From: DASXHZ01 sp036488085
GTDB lineage: Bacteria; Acidobacteriota; Thermoanaerobaculia; Gp7-AA8
Length of the DNA stretch: 64,000 bases
Assembly: GCA_036488085.1 (NCBI GenBank)
Contig: DASXHZ010000005.1
Coordinates: 1-64,000, forward strand
Direction of reading: 5' to 3'
Made by a program: the position numbers and the translations under genes. The notes under the pieces are model-generated. The model ran no database searches. It was not told where the DNA came from and saw only the letters and a program-made list of their open reading frames with translations. Positions 43,328 to 50,431 of this stretch are shown here, piece after piece (the first letter of the stretch is position 1; every line of letters starts with the position of its first letter).

Positions 43328-44287
43328 ATGCGACCGAATACAAAACAGGATCGGCGCTGTACCTACGTGGTGGCGCTCTCATCGCCCTCCTACGCCACGG
43401 ACAGCTTCGATCTACGATCCTTTGCCGAATATCTCTCCACCGTCGGCGTCTCCGGTTGTGAAGTGATCGTGCTCGACTCGTCGGACGAGATCGACGAGCA
43501 CCGCCGCATCCTTCGCTGGGTAGCGCGCCACGTCGTCGTCCACGAGCCTGTCGACGTCGTTCGGACGGCGGCGAGCGTCGCGTCGTGCGACAAGATCGTC
43601 ATCGCCACCGCGAATGTCCGCTACAACGTCGCCGACCTGACGGAGCTCTGCGCTCTGCTCGACGCACACGAGGTCGTCGAGGCGCAGGACTACCTCGAGC
43701 CGATGCCGTGGTGGGGCGGGATCGACGCGGGACGAATGCTCGTCCACCGCGGCATCGATCCGCATCCCGACCGCAGCGCGACCTTCGGCTTCCGCCGCTC
43801 GATCCTTCGCGGCCTGCGAGGCTTCGACGCCACCGGCTCGACCGACCCCGTCGGCGTTCTCGCGCTCCATGGCGCCGAGGTCGTCACGGCGCCGGAGCTG
43901 TTCGTGCGGCGATGCCCGCCGCAGCTCCGCGAGTGGATCCGCGAGCGTCCTCGCGAGGCCGATCTCGACTTCAACGTCCCTGCGAAAGCGGCGTTCTTCT
44001 TCGCGCTGATCCCGATGGCCATCCTCCTGGCGTTCGTCGGAGACGGTCGCGTCGCGATCGGCTACTCGGGCGCGGTCGCCTTCGCGTCCGTCGTCCTCGC
44101 CGTGCGAGGCCGTATCGGTGCCGGAGCGTTCTTCCCTCTGCGAGCCTGCCTCTTCGCGCCGTTGTGGGTCTTCGAACGATCCGTCAGCGTCTACTGGGCA
44201 TTGCTGCAGCGGATGCGCGGCACCGTCGTCGAACAACCGGCCGCGATTGCCACGCAACGCAGCACGCGAGTGGCTAGCGGAGAGTAG
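43328..44287 (+). CDS. Glycosyltransferase-like protein with C-terminal membrane segments
   Basis: 319 residues from the ATG at 43328. About 1-205 looks like a family-2 GT-A fold: YVVALSSPSYATDSFDLRSF, EVIVLDSSDEIDEHRRIL, a Pro/Trp-rich centre (LEPMPWWGGID) and a GFRRSILRGLRGFDATGSTD acceptor-like segment. Two or three hydrophobic helices follow (FFFALIPMAILLAFVG, FFPLRACLFAPLWVF). The sugar donor and acceptor are unknown, and the DxD motif is not obvious, so activity is uncertain. It ends 14 bp inside the convergent PQQ-propeller gene. Confidence 0.5.
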   Translation: MRPNTKQDRRCTYVVALSSPSYATDSFDLRSFAEYLSTVGVSGCEVIVLDSSDEIDEHRRILRWVARHVVVHEPVDVVRTAASVASCDKIVIATANVRYNVADLTELCALLDAHEVVEAQDYLEPMPWWGGIDAGRMLVHRGIDPHPDRSATFGFRRSILRGLRGFDATGSTDPVGVLALHGAEVVTAPELFVRRCPPQLREWIRERPREADLDFNVPAKAAFFFALIPMAILLAFVGDGRVAIGYSGAVAFASVVLAVRGRIGAGAFFPLRACLFAPLWVFERSVSVYWALLQRMRGTVVEQPAAIATQRSTRVASGE

Positions 44288-45779
44288 CCGGCACCCGGAA
44301 CGCTCGCAGGTTTCCCTCGGCGTCGCAGACGTAGAGGTGGTCGCCGCCGATGATCGGCGTCTGCCAGTGCACTTCGCCGATCTCGGTGGAGCTCCAGAGG
44401 GTTTTACCCGTCTCCGGGTCGAGCGCGCGCAACGTGTTCGAGTGTGCGACGTAGAGCACGTCGTTCGCGATGATCGGCGATGACGCGCCGCCCGGGATCA
44501 CCCACTGTGTCACGAGACGCGGCTTCTCGCCGGAGAGATCGAGCTTCAACGCGCTGACGCCGCCGCCCGTCCCGAAGAACACCCAGGCGCTGCCGTCCGG
44601 TGCGAGCCACGTAGCGGGCTGCGTGTGCACTTCCCACCCTTGAGGCACGTTCACGACGTCGAGCTCGCCGCCGACATGCCGCGGCCCGCCTGCGCCGCTG
44701 AGATCGTCGAGATCGAGCAGCCGGATCATTGAGTCTTTGCCGCTCTGCACGCCGAGGTGCGGCTGTGAGGAATCGGTGCGCGGGAGGATCGCGATCGTCG
44801 TCGAGGAGAGATCGAGATCGTCGTCCGTGAGCTGTTGGTAATTGACCGGCGTGTAACTGTCGATCGGCGTCCCGCCGTTTGTCGCGAGGTCGGGATGGAG
44901 TGCGACCACGCTCGTCCCCCAGTTGAAGCCGCCCTGATCGGCGTCGTACGAGCCGTTGCCGGTGGTCACGAAGACGCGGTCCGTTTCCGGATCGTAAACC
45001 GCGCCGCCGCGCGCCCAGATGCCGGCCTGCAGATCCTTGCAATCGCCGGCGGCGAAGTGCCGCGCCTGATCGCTGCAGAGCGCGTTGAACACGATCTGCG
45101 AGTTGTCGGCGAGATTCATCGCCACGACGTGACCCTGGTAGTCGCCGTCGTCGCCCGGAATGGGATACGCCGCGATGGCGGCGTAGAGATACGTCACGCC
45201 ATTCGCCGCGGTGGCGATCGTCAGCGGCGATGAGCACTTCTCGACGTCGGGCTTCAGCGTCACGAGCTGCGGCCACCCGACCGTCACTTCTTCGCCGCTG
45301 CTCAACGCGTACTTGTGAACGTACCCGTCGAGGCCGTAGCTATAGACGAACTCGCGTCCCGGATCGACAGCAGGGGAGGACGTGGTCCATCGCGGCCCGA
45401 TTGGTGCCGCGGTTCGCCATATCTCTTCGGCCGAGTGCGCATCGAACGCCATCGCGCGGCCGCCGCTCGTGGTGAGAACGATGAGATCGCGTTGCCGGCG
45501 CCCGACCCGAACGCCCGCGACGTAGAGCGGCGACGCGTCGGAAACCTCCGGAAGGGACACCGACCAGTCCTCGACGAGCGTCCCGACGTTGTCCTTCGTC
45601 ACCGCGCGTTGGGTCGGCTGCGGATCGCAACCGAATTGCAGGCAGTCGCCGTTGGGATCGACGTTCCGCCGCGGTCCGAGACGAAGAGGAGGGTGCAGCG
45701 CGCGTCGCGGGTCATCTTGCGCCGCGTTGGCGAGCGCTGGTATTAGCAGGAGGAGAAGACCAGACAACACACGAAGCAC
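44274..45779 (-). CDS. Secreted PQQ-binding-like beta-propeller protein
   Basis: 501 residues with a signal peptide (VLSGLLLLLIPALANA) and repeated propeller blades: GRAMAFDAHSAEEIWRTAAP, YSYGLDGYVHKYALSSGEEV, NTLRALDPETGKTLW and HLYVCDAEGNLRAFRVP. Such W-containing blades resemble PQQ-dependent dehydrogenases and BamB. PQQ ligands are not evident, so it may be a structural or binding propeller in the periplasm. Start is GTG at 45779. Confidence 0.82.
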   Translation of the reverse strand: MLRVLSGLLLLLIPALANAAQDDPRRALHPPLRLGPRRNVDPNGDCLQFGCDPQPTQRAVTKDNVGTLVEDWSVSLPEVSDASPLYVAGVRVGRRQRDLIVLTTSGGRAMAFDAHSAEEIWRTAAPIGPRWTTSSPAVDPGREFVYSYGLDGYVHKYALSSGEEVTVGWPQLVTLKPDVEKCSSPLTIATAANGVTYLYAAIAAYPIPGDDGDYQGHVVAMNLADNSQIVFNALCSDQARHFAAGDCKDLQAGIWARGGAVYDPETDRVFVTTGNGSYDADQGGFNWGTSVVALHPDLATNGGTPIDSYTPVNYQQLTDDDLDLSSTTIAILPRTDSSQPHLGVQSGKDSMIRLLDLDDLSGAGGPRHVGGELDVVNVPQGWEVHTQPATWLAPDGSAWVFFGTGGGVSALKLDLSGEKPRLVTQWVIPGGASSPIIANDVLYVAHSNTLRALDPETGKTLWSSTEIGEVHWQTPIIGGDHLYVCDAEGNLRAFRVPATLR

Positions 45780-45893
45780 GCCGCACTCCTGCCCGAAGTA
45801 CGACCGGCATGGGCGATTCGCTTACGATTCGGCCATGAAACATGCGGTCGTTTTGACTTTCGTCACATTTGTTGCACCGAACCCCGCCGCGAC

Positions 45894-46532
45894 GTGAAGC
45901 CGCAGCGGACACTTGCTCTCGTCGCCGCGGCACTCGTCGTCGTCGCGTTGTGGCTCGCCTGGCGGCGCTATTCGATCGGCAACGTCCGAAACCTCGACTC
46001 GCGCGGGACGAACGTCATCGCGTTCGGCGACTCGCTCACGGCCGGCTACGGCGCACAACCGGGTGAGGACTATCCGTCACGCGTCTCCGCGGCGACCGGT
46101 ACCCCGATCATCAACGCCGGCGTGAGCGGCGACACGACGGAGAGCGCTCTCGCACGCATCGACCGCGACGTCCTCCACCAAGATCCTCGCATCGTCATCG
46201 TCGACCTCGGCGGCAATGACTATCTGCAGAACGTCCCGATCGCGACCACCGAGACGAACCTCCGCTCCATCATCGAGAAGATCGAAGGCGCCGGCGCAGC
46301 CGTCATCCTCCTCGGCTTCCGCTTCCCGAGCCTGAACGCCGACTACGAGGCGATGTACGAGCGTCTCGCGAAGAGCGAGCGGTGCCTCCTCGTCGCCAAC
46401 GTCCTCAGCGGCATCCTTACGCACCCCGAGCTGAAGAGCGACGAAGTCCACCCTAACGCCCGCGGCTACCAACTCATGGCCGACCGTATCGCCGGCCCGT
46501 TGCAAAGGGTCATGCGCGCCTCGAAACGGTGA
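45894..46532 (+). CDS. GDSL/SGNH-family lipase or arylesterase (TesA-like)
   Basis: 212 residues from GTG at 45894. N-terminal membrane anchor (LVAAALVVVALWLAWRRY). SGNH blocks: VIAFGDSLTAGYGAQPGEDY (catalytic Ser), AGVSGDTTESAL (Gly), VDLGGNDYLQ (Asn) and SDEVHPNARGYQLMA (Asp-x-x-His), so the catalytic set looks complete. It hydrolyses short acyl or aryl esters in the periplasm. The gene diverges from the PQQ-propeller gene. Confidence 0.88.
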   Translation: MKPQRTLALVAAALVVVALWLAWRRYSIGNVRNLDSRGTNVIAFGDSLTAGYGAQPGEDYPSRVSAATGTPIINAGVSGDTTESALARIDRDVLHQDPRIVIVDLGGNDYLQNVPIATTETNLRSIIEKIEGAGAAVILLGFRFPSLNADYEAMYERLAKSERCLLVANVLSGILTHPELKSDEVHPNARGYQLMADRIAGPLQRVMRASKR

Positions 46533-46554
46533 AGCAATGGCGATCCGGGTTCGG

Positions 46555-46690
46555 CGGATGCACGCCTCTCACCCGGCCTTCGGCCACCCTCTCCCAAGGG
46601 AGAGGGCCTAGCTTGCTCGCTTCTCCATCTCCTTCTCCCTACGCGAGAAGGTGCCGCGAAGCGGCGGATGAGGGGCGTGCAAGCTACGCT
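46555..46690. repeat. Intergenic inverted repeats
   Basis: CCCTCTCCCAAGGGAGAGGG and CCTTCTCCCTACGCGAGAAGG are two short palindromes in the gap between the GDSL and YkuD genes, flanked by CACGCCTCTCACCCG and GGATGAGGGGCGTG that also pair. The layout suggests a bidirectional terminator built from repeat units. Confidence 0.55.
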
Positions 46691-46696
46691 AAACCC

Positions 46697-47251
46697 TCAC
46701 GGCCCGACCACGATCGGGACGTAGCGGGGGAGACGGATATCCGCGGATACGCCGCGGCTGAAGACGCCGGCGTACCAGTCGCTGGACTTCTGCGCACCGC
46801 AGTTGTCCATCAGGTAGCGGCCGAGCGCGAACGCGTCGGCTTGCGACATGCGGATGCAGCCGTGCGAGGCGGCGCCGCCGAGAGCGTCTTCGTCGCCCGT
46901 GCCGTGCATGTAGTAGTCGGGTTCCTTGAAGAAGATCTTCACGACCTTCATCGGGTTCTTCTTGTCGCCCGGCTTGGTCGCCTGCTTCCCCTTCGCCCAC
47001 TTCGCGTCGGGTGGCGGGACCCACGCCGGGTTCCAGACGATGTGATTGATGCGGAACGTACCGGTCGGTGTCGGGTACTTCTTCGTGCCGACCGAGACCG
47101 TATACGTCTTCACGTCTTTTCCGCCGACGCGAACGACGAGGATGTTCTTCTTGGTGCTCGCGGCGAGCGAGATCGCGCCCCCGCTCGTTGTTGATGATGT
47201 GTCCGGTGCCGCTAAGAGAAGCGCACTGAATAGGATCGTGAACAGAGTCAT
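46697..47251 (-). CDS. L,D-transpeptidase (YkuD domain)
   Basis: 184 residues with a signal peptide (MTLFTILFSALLLAAPD). The YkuD domain has VSVGTKKYPTPTGTFRINHI and the catalytic YYMHGTGDEDALGGAASHGC followed by IRMSQADA, so His, second His and Cys are all present. It makes 3-3 peptidoglycan crosslinks or attaches proteins to murein in the periplasm. It is a single gene between repeats and the STAS gene. Confidence 0.9.
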   Translation of the reverse strand: MTLFTILFSALLLAAPDTSSTTSGGAISLAASTKKNILVVRVGGKDVKTYTVSVGTKKYPTPTGTFRINHIVWNPAWVPPPDAKWAKGKQATKPGDKKNPMKVVKIFFKEPDYYMHGTGDEDALGGAASHGCIRMSQADAFALGRYLMDNCGAQKSSDWYAGVFSRGVSADIRLPRYVPIVVGP

Positions 47252-47284
47252 GCAGCGTCCTGCTGCAGGTTCCCTGCCGGGGGA

Positions 47285-47629
47285 CTACGCGGTCGCGAAG
47301 GCCTTGAGGGCGTCGGATTCCGTGTCGTAGACCGAGAACATCGGGAGGAGATTCGTCAGCCGCAGCGTCTTCGCGACACGGTCCTGCGGCTTGAGGAGGC
47401 GGAGCGATGCGCCGTAACGTTTCGACGTCTTGAGGCTCTGCACCAGCTCGCCGAGGCCGTTGCTGTCGATGTAGTCCATCTCCGAGAGGTTGAGGAGGAT
47501 CTTCTTGACCCCGCCCTCCAGCAGCTCGTTGATGATGTTCGGGAGCACCGCATCGCCGACACCGACCGCGAGCCTCCCCTCGAAGTCGACGATCGCCACG
47601 TCCTTTTCTTTTCGCACCGAGATGTTCAT
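47285..47629 (-). CDS. STAS-domain anti-sigma factor antagonist
   Basis: 114 residues: a single STAS domain, MNISVRKEKDVAIVDFEGRL, with the phosphorylatable Ser in EMDYIDSNGLGELV and AKTLRLTNLLPMFSVYD at the end. Such SpoIIAA/RsbV-like proteins bind a kinase-type anti-sigma factor when unphosphorylated. No kinase gene adjoins it. It diverges from rsmE, whose ATG lies 22 bp away. Confidence 0.9.
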   Translation of the reverse strand: MNISVRKEKDVAIVDFEGRLAVGVGDAVLPNIINELLEGGVKKILLNLSEMDYIDSNGLGELVQSLKTSKRYGASLRLLKPQDRVAKTLRLTNLLPMFSVYDTESDALKAFATA

Positions 47630-47651
47630 CGGTGGCGGATCATATCAGCGG

Positions 47652-48347
47652 ATGAACCTCGTGCTGCTGTTCGAGGAAGACTTCGTAGACGGTGACGTTG
47701 CGCGGCTGACAGGCCGCCGCGCGGAGCACATCGCACGGGTGCATCGGGCGTCCGAGGGAGACTCGCTCGTGGTCGGCATCGCGAACGGTCGTATCGGCTC
47801 TGGGACGATCACGAAGTTGGCCTCCGGCGCCGTCGAGATGCGAGTCGTGCTATCGAGCGATCCGCCGAAACCTGTCCCGCTCACGCTCATCCTCGCGCTC
47901 CCGCGCCCGAAGGTCCTGAACCGGGTCATCGCCGCCGCCACATCCCTCGGCGTGAAGGACATCCACCTCATCAACGCCTGGCGTGTCGAGAAGAGTTACT
48001 GGAAGTCGCCGAAGCTGGCGGAGCAGAACCTTCGCGAGCAGTGCATCGCGGGGCTCGAACAGGCACGCGACACGATGTTTCCGCGCATAACCCTTCACCG
48101 CTTCTTCCGCGAGTTCGCCGAAGGGTTCACGTCCGAAAGAGTGAAGCTCGTCGCCCATCCGCACGCCAAAGCCGAGTGTCCACGCAACGTGAGCGCGCCC
48201 GCAGTCTTAGCGATCGGCCCTGAAGGCGGGTTCATCGCGGAGGAGATCGCATCTTTCGAGCGGATCGGCTTCCAGGCCGTGACGATGGGCGATCGAATCC
48301 TGCGGGTGGAGACCGCCGTCGCGGCACTCATCGCACGTCTCTTCTGA
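47652..48347 (+). CDS. rsmE: 16S rRNA (uracil(1498)-N3)-methyltransferase
   Basis: 231 residues. N-terminal PUA-like part (LTGRRAEHIARVHRASEGDS) and a SPOUT/trefoil-knot C-terminus with AIGPEGGFIAEEI and MGDRILRVETAVAALIA, the RsmE signatures for SAM binding. It methylates U1498 of 16S rRNA. Slightly short compared with the usual ~240-245 residues, but all motifs are present. Confidence 0.93.
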   Translation: MNLVLLFEEDFVDGDVARLTGRRAEHIARVHRASEGDSLVVGIANGRIGSGTITKLASGAVEMRVVLSSDPPKPVPLTLILALPRPKVLNRVIAAATSLGVKDIHLINAWRVEKSYWKSPKLAEQNLREQCIAGLEQARDTMFPRITLHRFFREFAEGFTSERVKLVAHPHAKAECPRNVSAPAVLAIGPEGGFIAEEIASFERIGFQAVTMGDRILRVETAVAALIARLF

Positions 48348-48405
48348 CGGAGGGAGGGTTTCCCGTCTTCGCGGCACTCTCTAATGAAGTAACCTTTGAG
48401 GACCC

Positions 48406-49011
48406 GTGGATTTCTACTCGTTTGACGACGACTACGTGCGACGACTGCGTGACGGCGACCGCTGGACGGAGGAGCATTTTCGCCGCTATTTCGGCGAGCT
48501 GCTGCTGGTCAAGGTTCGCTCCCGCCTCCGCTCGAGGGAGGCCATCGAAGACATCCGGCAGGACGTTTTCCTCCGTGTCTTCCGCGTCCTTCGGTCGCCG
48601 GAAGGCATCCGGGACGGGCGGACGCTCGGCTCGTTCGTGAACTCCGTCTGCAACAACGTCCTCATGGAGAGTTACCGGACGAAGGGAAGTGAGCCGCTGG
48701 AAGTCGGAATCGCAGACCGGCCGGATGAAACGGCGAGTGCCGAGGATGTGCTGTTGACGGTGGAAGTGCAGAAGCTGGTCCGCCGCATCCTCGACGACCT
48801 CGATCCGCGGGATGCCGAGCTCCTTCGCGCCGTGTTTCTCGAGGAACGCGACAAAGATGAGGTCTGCCGCGAGTATGGAGTCGACCGCGACTACCTCCGC
48901 GTCCTGATCCACCGCGCCAAGGAAAAGTTTCGTTCCGCTTACCGGCGGCAGGAAATGGTCCCGATCCGCCACCGTGATACGGAAACGACCAAACCGTCAC
49001 TACGAAACTGA
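48406..49011 (+). CDS. ECF-type RNA polymerase sigma factor
   Basis: 201 residues from GTG at 48406. Region 2 (about 20-90) contains AIEDIRQDVFLRVFRVLRSP and FVNSVCNNVLMESYR. Region 4 (about 115-185) contains RRILDDLDPRDAELLRAVFL and VDRDYLRVLIHRAKEKFRSA. It directs RNA polymerase to a small regulon that probably includes this operon. The anti-sigma gene begins 11 bp after the stop. No recognisable ECF -35 was found in the 58-bp upstream gap. Confidence 0.9.
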   Translation: MDFYSFDDDYVRRLRDGDRWTEEHFRRYFGELLLVKVRSRLRSREAIEDIRQDVFLRVFRVLRSPEGIRDGRTLGSFVNSVCNNVLMESYRTKGSEPLEVGIADRPDETASAEDVLLTVEVQKLVRRILDDLDPRDAELLRAVFLEERDKDEVCREYGVDRDYLRVLIHRAKEKFRSAYRRQEMVPIRHRDTETTKPSLRN

Positions 49012-49021
49012 GAAGAGAGAG

Positions 49022-49645
49022 ATGGAACACGCCGAAGCAGTCGAGACCATGGCCGCGGAGCGCTACCTCCTGGGGGAGATGACGCCGGAGGACCGCGACG
49101 CCTTCGAAGAGCACTTCTTCGGATGCAGCGTCTGCGCGGCCGACGTCATCGACACTTCCCGCGTGCGTGCAGCGATCGCCGGAGACGGCCCGAAGGCGGC
49201 TCAACTCCCGCGTCGCGCCGCACGCATGCCGTGGGTCGCCGCGGCTGCCACGACGGTGATCCTCGCAGGCTATCCAATTGTGCAGAACATCGCGCTGCGG
49301 CAGCAGATCGCGTTGACGCGCCAGCCGCAAGTCGTCGATTCCGTTTCGGTCGACGGCGCCTCGCGCGGCGGTGGCGGCGAGTCGGTGCCGGATCATTCGG
49401 CATCGAAGGCGTTCACGGTCGATTTCGACATCCCGCCCCAGCGCGGCACGCATGACTACGTCGTCCGGCTCGTCGATTCGGCGGGAAGCGTTCACTCGTC
49501 GTACGGCATTGCCTCCGATGCCGCCGCCGAGCGGCAGCATCTCCTCTGTCCCGCCGGCTCATTGCCGCCGGGCCGTTATCAGCTCGAGGTTCGCGCTGAG
49601 CCGGCAGGGTCGCCGGTCGAGGCGTGGTCGTTCGTGGTCCGCTAG
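49022..49645 (+). CDS. Zinc-finger (ZAS/zf-HC2-like) anti-sigma factor
   Basis: 207 residues. Residues ~1-45 hold the ZAS-like motif: ERYLLGEMTPEDRDAFEEHF followed by FGCSVC, giving the H-x3-C-x2-C pattern. One membrane helix follows (VAAAATTVILAGYPIVQNIA) and then a periplasmic beta-rich domain (FTVDFDIPPQRGTHDYVVRL). The N-terminal part should hold the ECF factor at the membrane, with the outer domain sensing a signal. A purine-rich GAAGAGAGAG precedes the ATG. Confidence 0.88.
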   Translation: MEHAEAVETMAAERYLLGEMTPEDRDAFEEHFFGCSVCAADVIDTSRVRAAIAGDGPKAAQLPRRAARMPWVAAAATTVILAGYPIVQNIALRQQIALTRQPQVVDSVSVDGASRGGGGESVPDHSASKAFTVDFDIPPQRGTHDYVVRLVDSAGSVHSSYGIASDAAAERQHLLCPAGSLPPGRYQLEVRAEPAGSPVEAWSFVVR

Positions 49646-49699
49646 CAACGCCACAGTCCAGGGTCCTCAGAGAGCGCACAACTTGCGAAAGGAGAAGTC

Positions 49700-50431
49700 A
49701 TGTCTTCAGCAAATCGAGATCCCAAATCCCTGTCATTCGCGTATCACGGCCAGGCGGTCGGGCTTTCCGCATCGCTCACAAAACCGTGCTGCGAGAACAT
49801 CCCGTCGCTCGCGACGGCGTCACTTTCCTCTACGGGCGGCGAGAGCTACTCCACCATCCGCAACTACAACTGGAAAGGCCTGATCTCCTTCGAGGAGGCC
49901 TCCGCCTACGCCACCGGCAGCAAGGATCACGGCATGTACAACACCCTTTCGACCGTGACGGTGAAGAACCTCAACGTGGCGAACATGGTGCACGCCGATC
50001 TGGTGGTTGCGCGCGTCACGTCGAAGCACAAACCGGGCGATCCCGAGGGGCAGGTGACGTTCACCGGAAGCATGATCCGGAACCTCGTCATCGCCGGACG
50101 CGAGATCGACGTCGTCATTGACGACAAGCCGTTCACGGACAACCCGACCTACGCGGCGTTTTCGAAGCAACTGAAGAACTTCCGGCCCAGCGGGCAGATG
50201 TGGTCCGACCGCGATCGAGGCGTCATCTCCTGCTCGCTGGCGACGAGGGTCGGCGATCAGGAAGGGTTTAAGATGACCATTCCTGAATTCGGTACCATTT
50301 ACGTCGCACAGGTGCTGTTGAAGCCGTCGTACCGCCGGATCAGCATGCTCCGCTTCGAGCTGGGCTGCCCGATCGGCGGGATGCTGGAGGCTGCGGGCGG
50401 TGAGACGAACGGAGTGGAGTACTGGCCGTAG
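49700..50431 (+). CDS. Protein of unknown function in the ECF/CHAT operon
   Basis: 243 residues, not recognised. No signal peptide or membrane helix. The sequence is beta-rich with Ser/Thr/Tyr, e.g. SLSFAYHGQAVGLSASLTKP, LVVARVTSKHKPGDPEGQVT and PEFGTIYVAQVLLKPSYRRI. A strong GAAAGGAG ribosome site precedes the ATG. The last 32 bp overlap the CHAT gene, so it is very likely its cotranslated partner. It could be the protease substrate or an effector; that is inference from position. Confidence 0.75.
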   Translation: MSSANRDPKSLSFAYHGQAVGLSASLTKPCCENIPSLATASLSSTGGESYSTIRNYNWKGLISFEEASAYATGSKDHGMYNTLSTVTVKNLNVANMVHADLVVARVTSKHKPGDPEGQVTFTGSMIRNLVIAGREIDVVIDDKPFTDNPTYAAFSKQLKNFRPSGQMWSDRDRGVISCSLATRVGDQEGFKMTIPEFGTIYVAQVLLKPSYRRISMLRFELGCPIGGMLEAAGGETNGVEYWP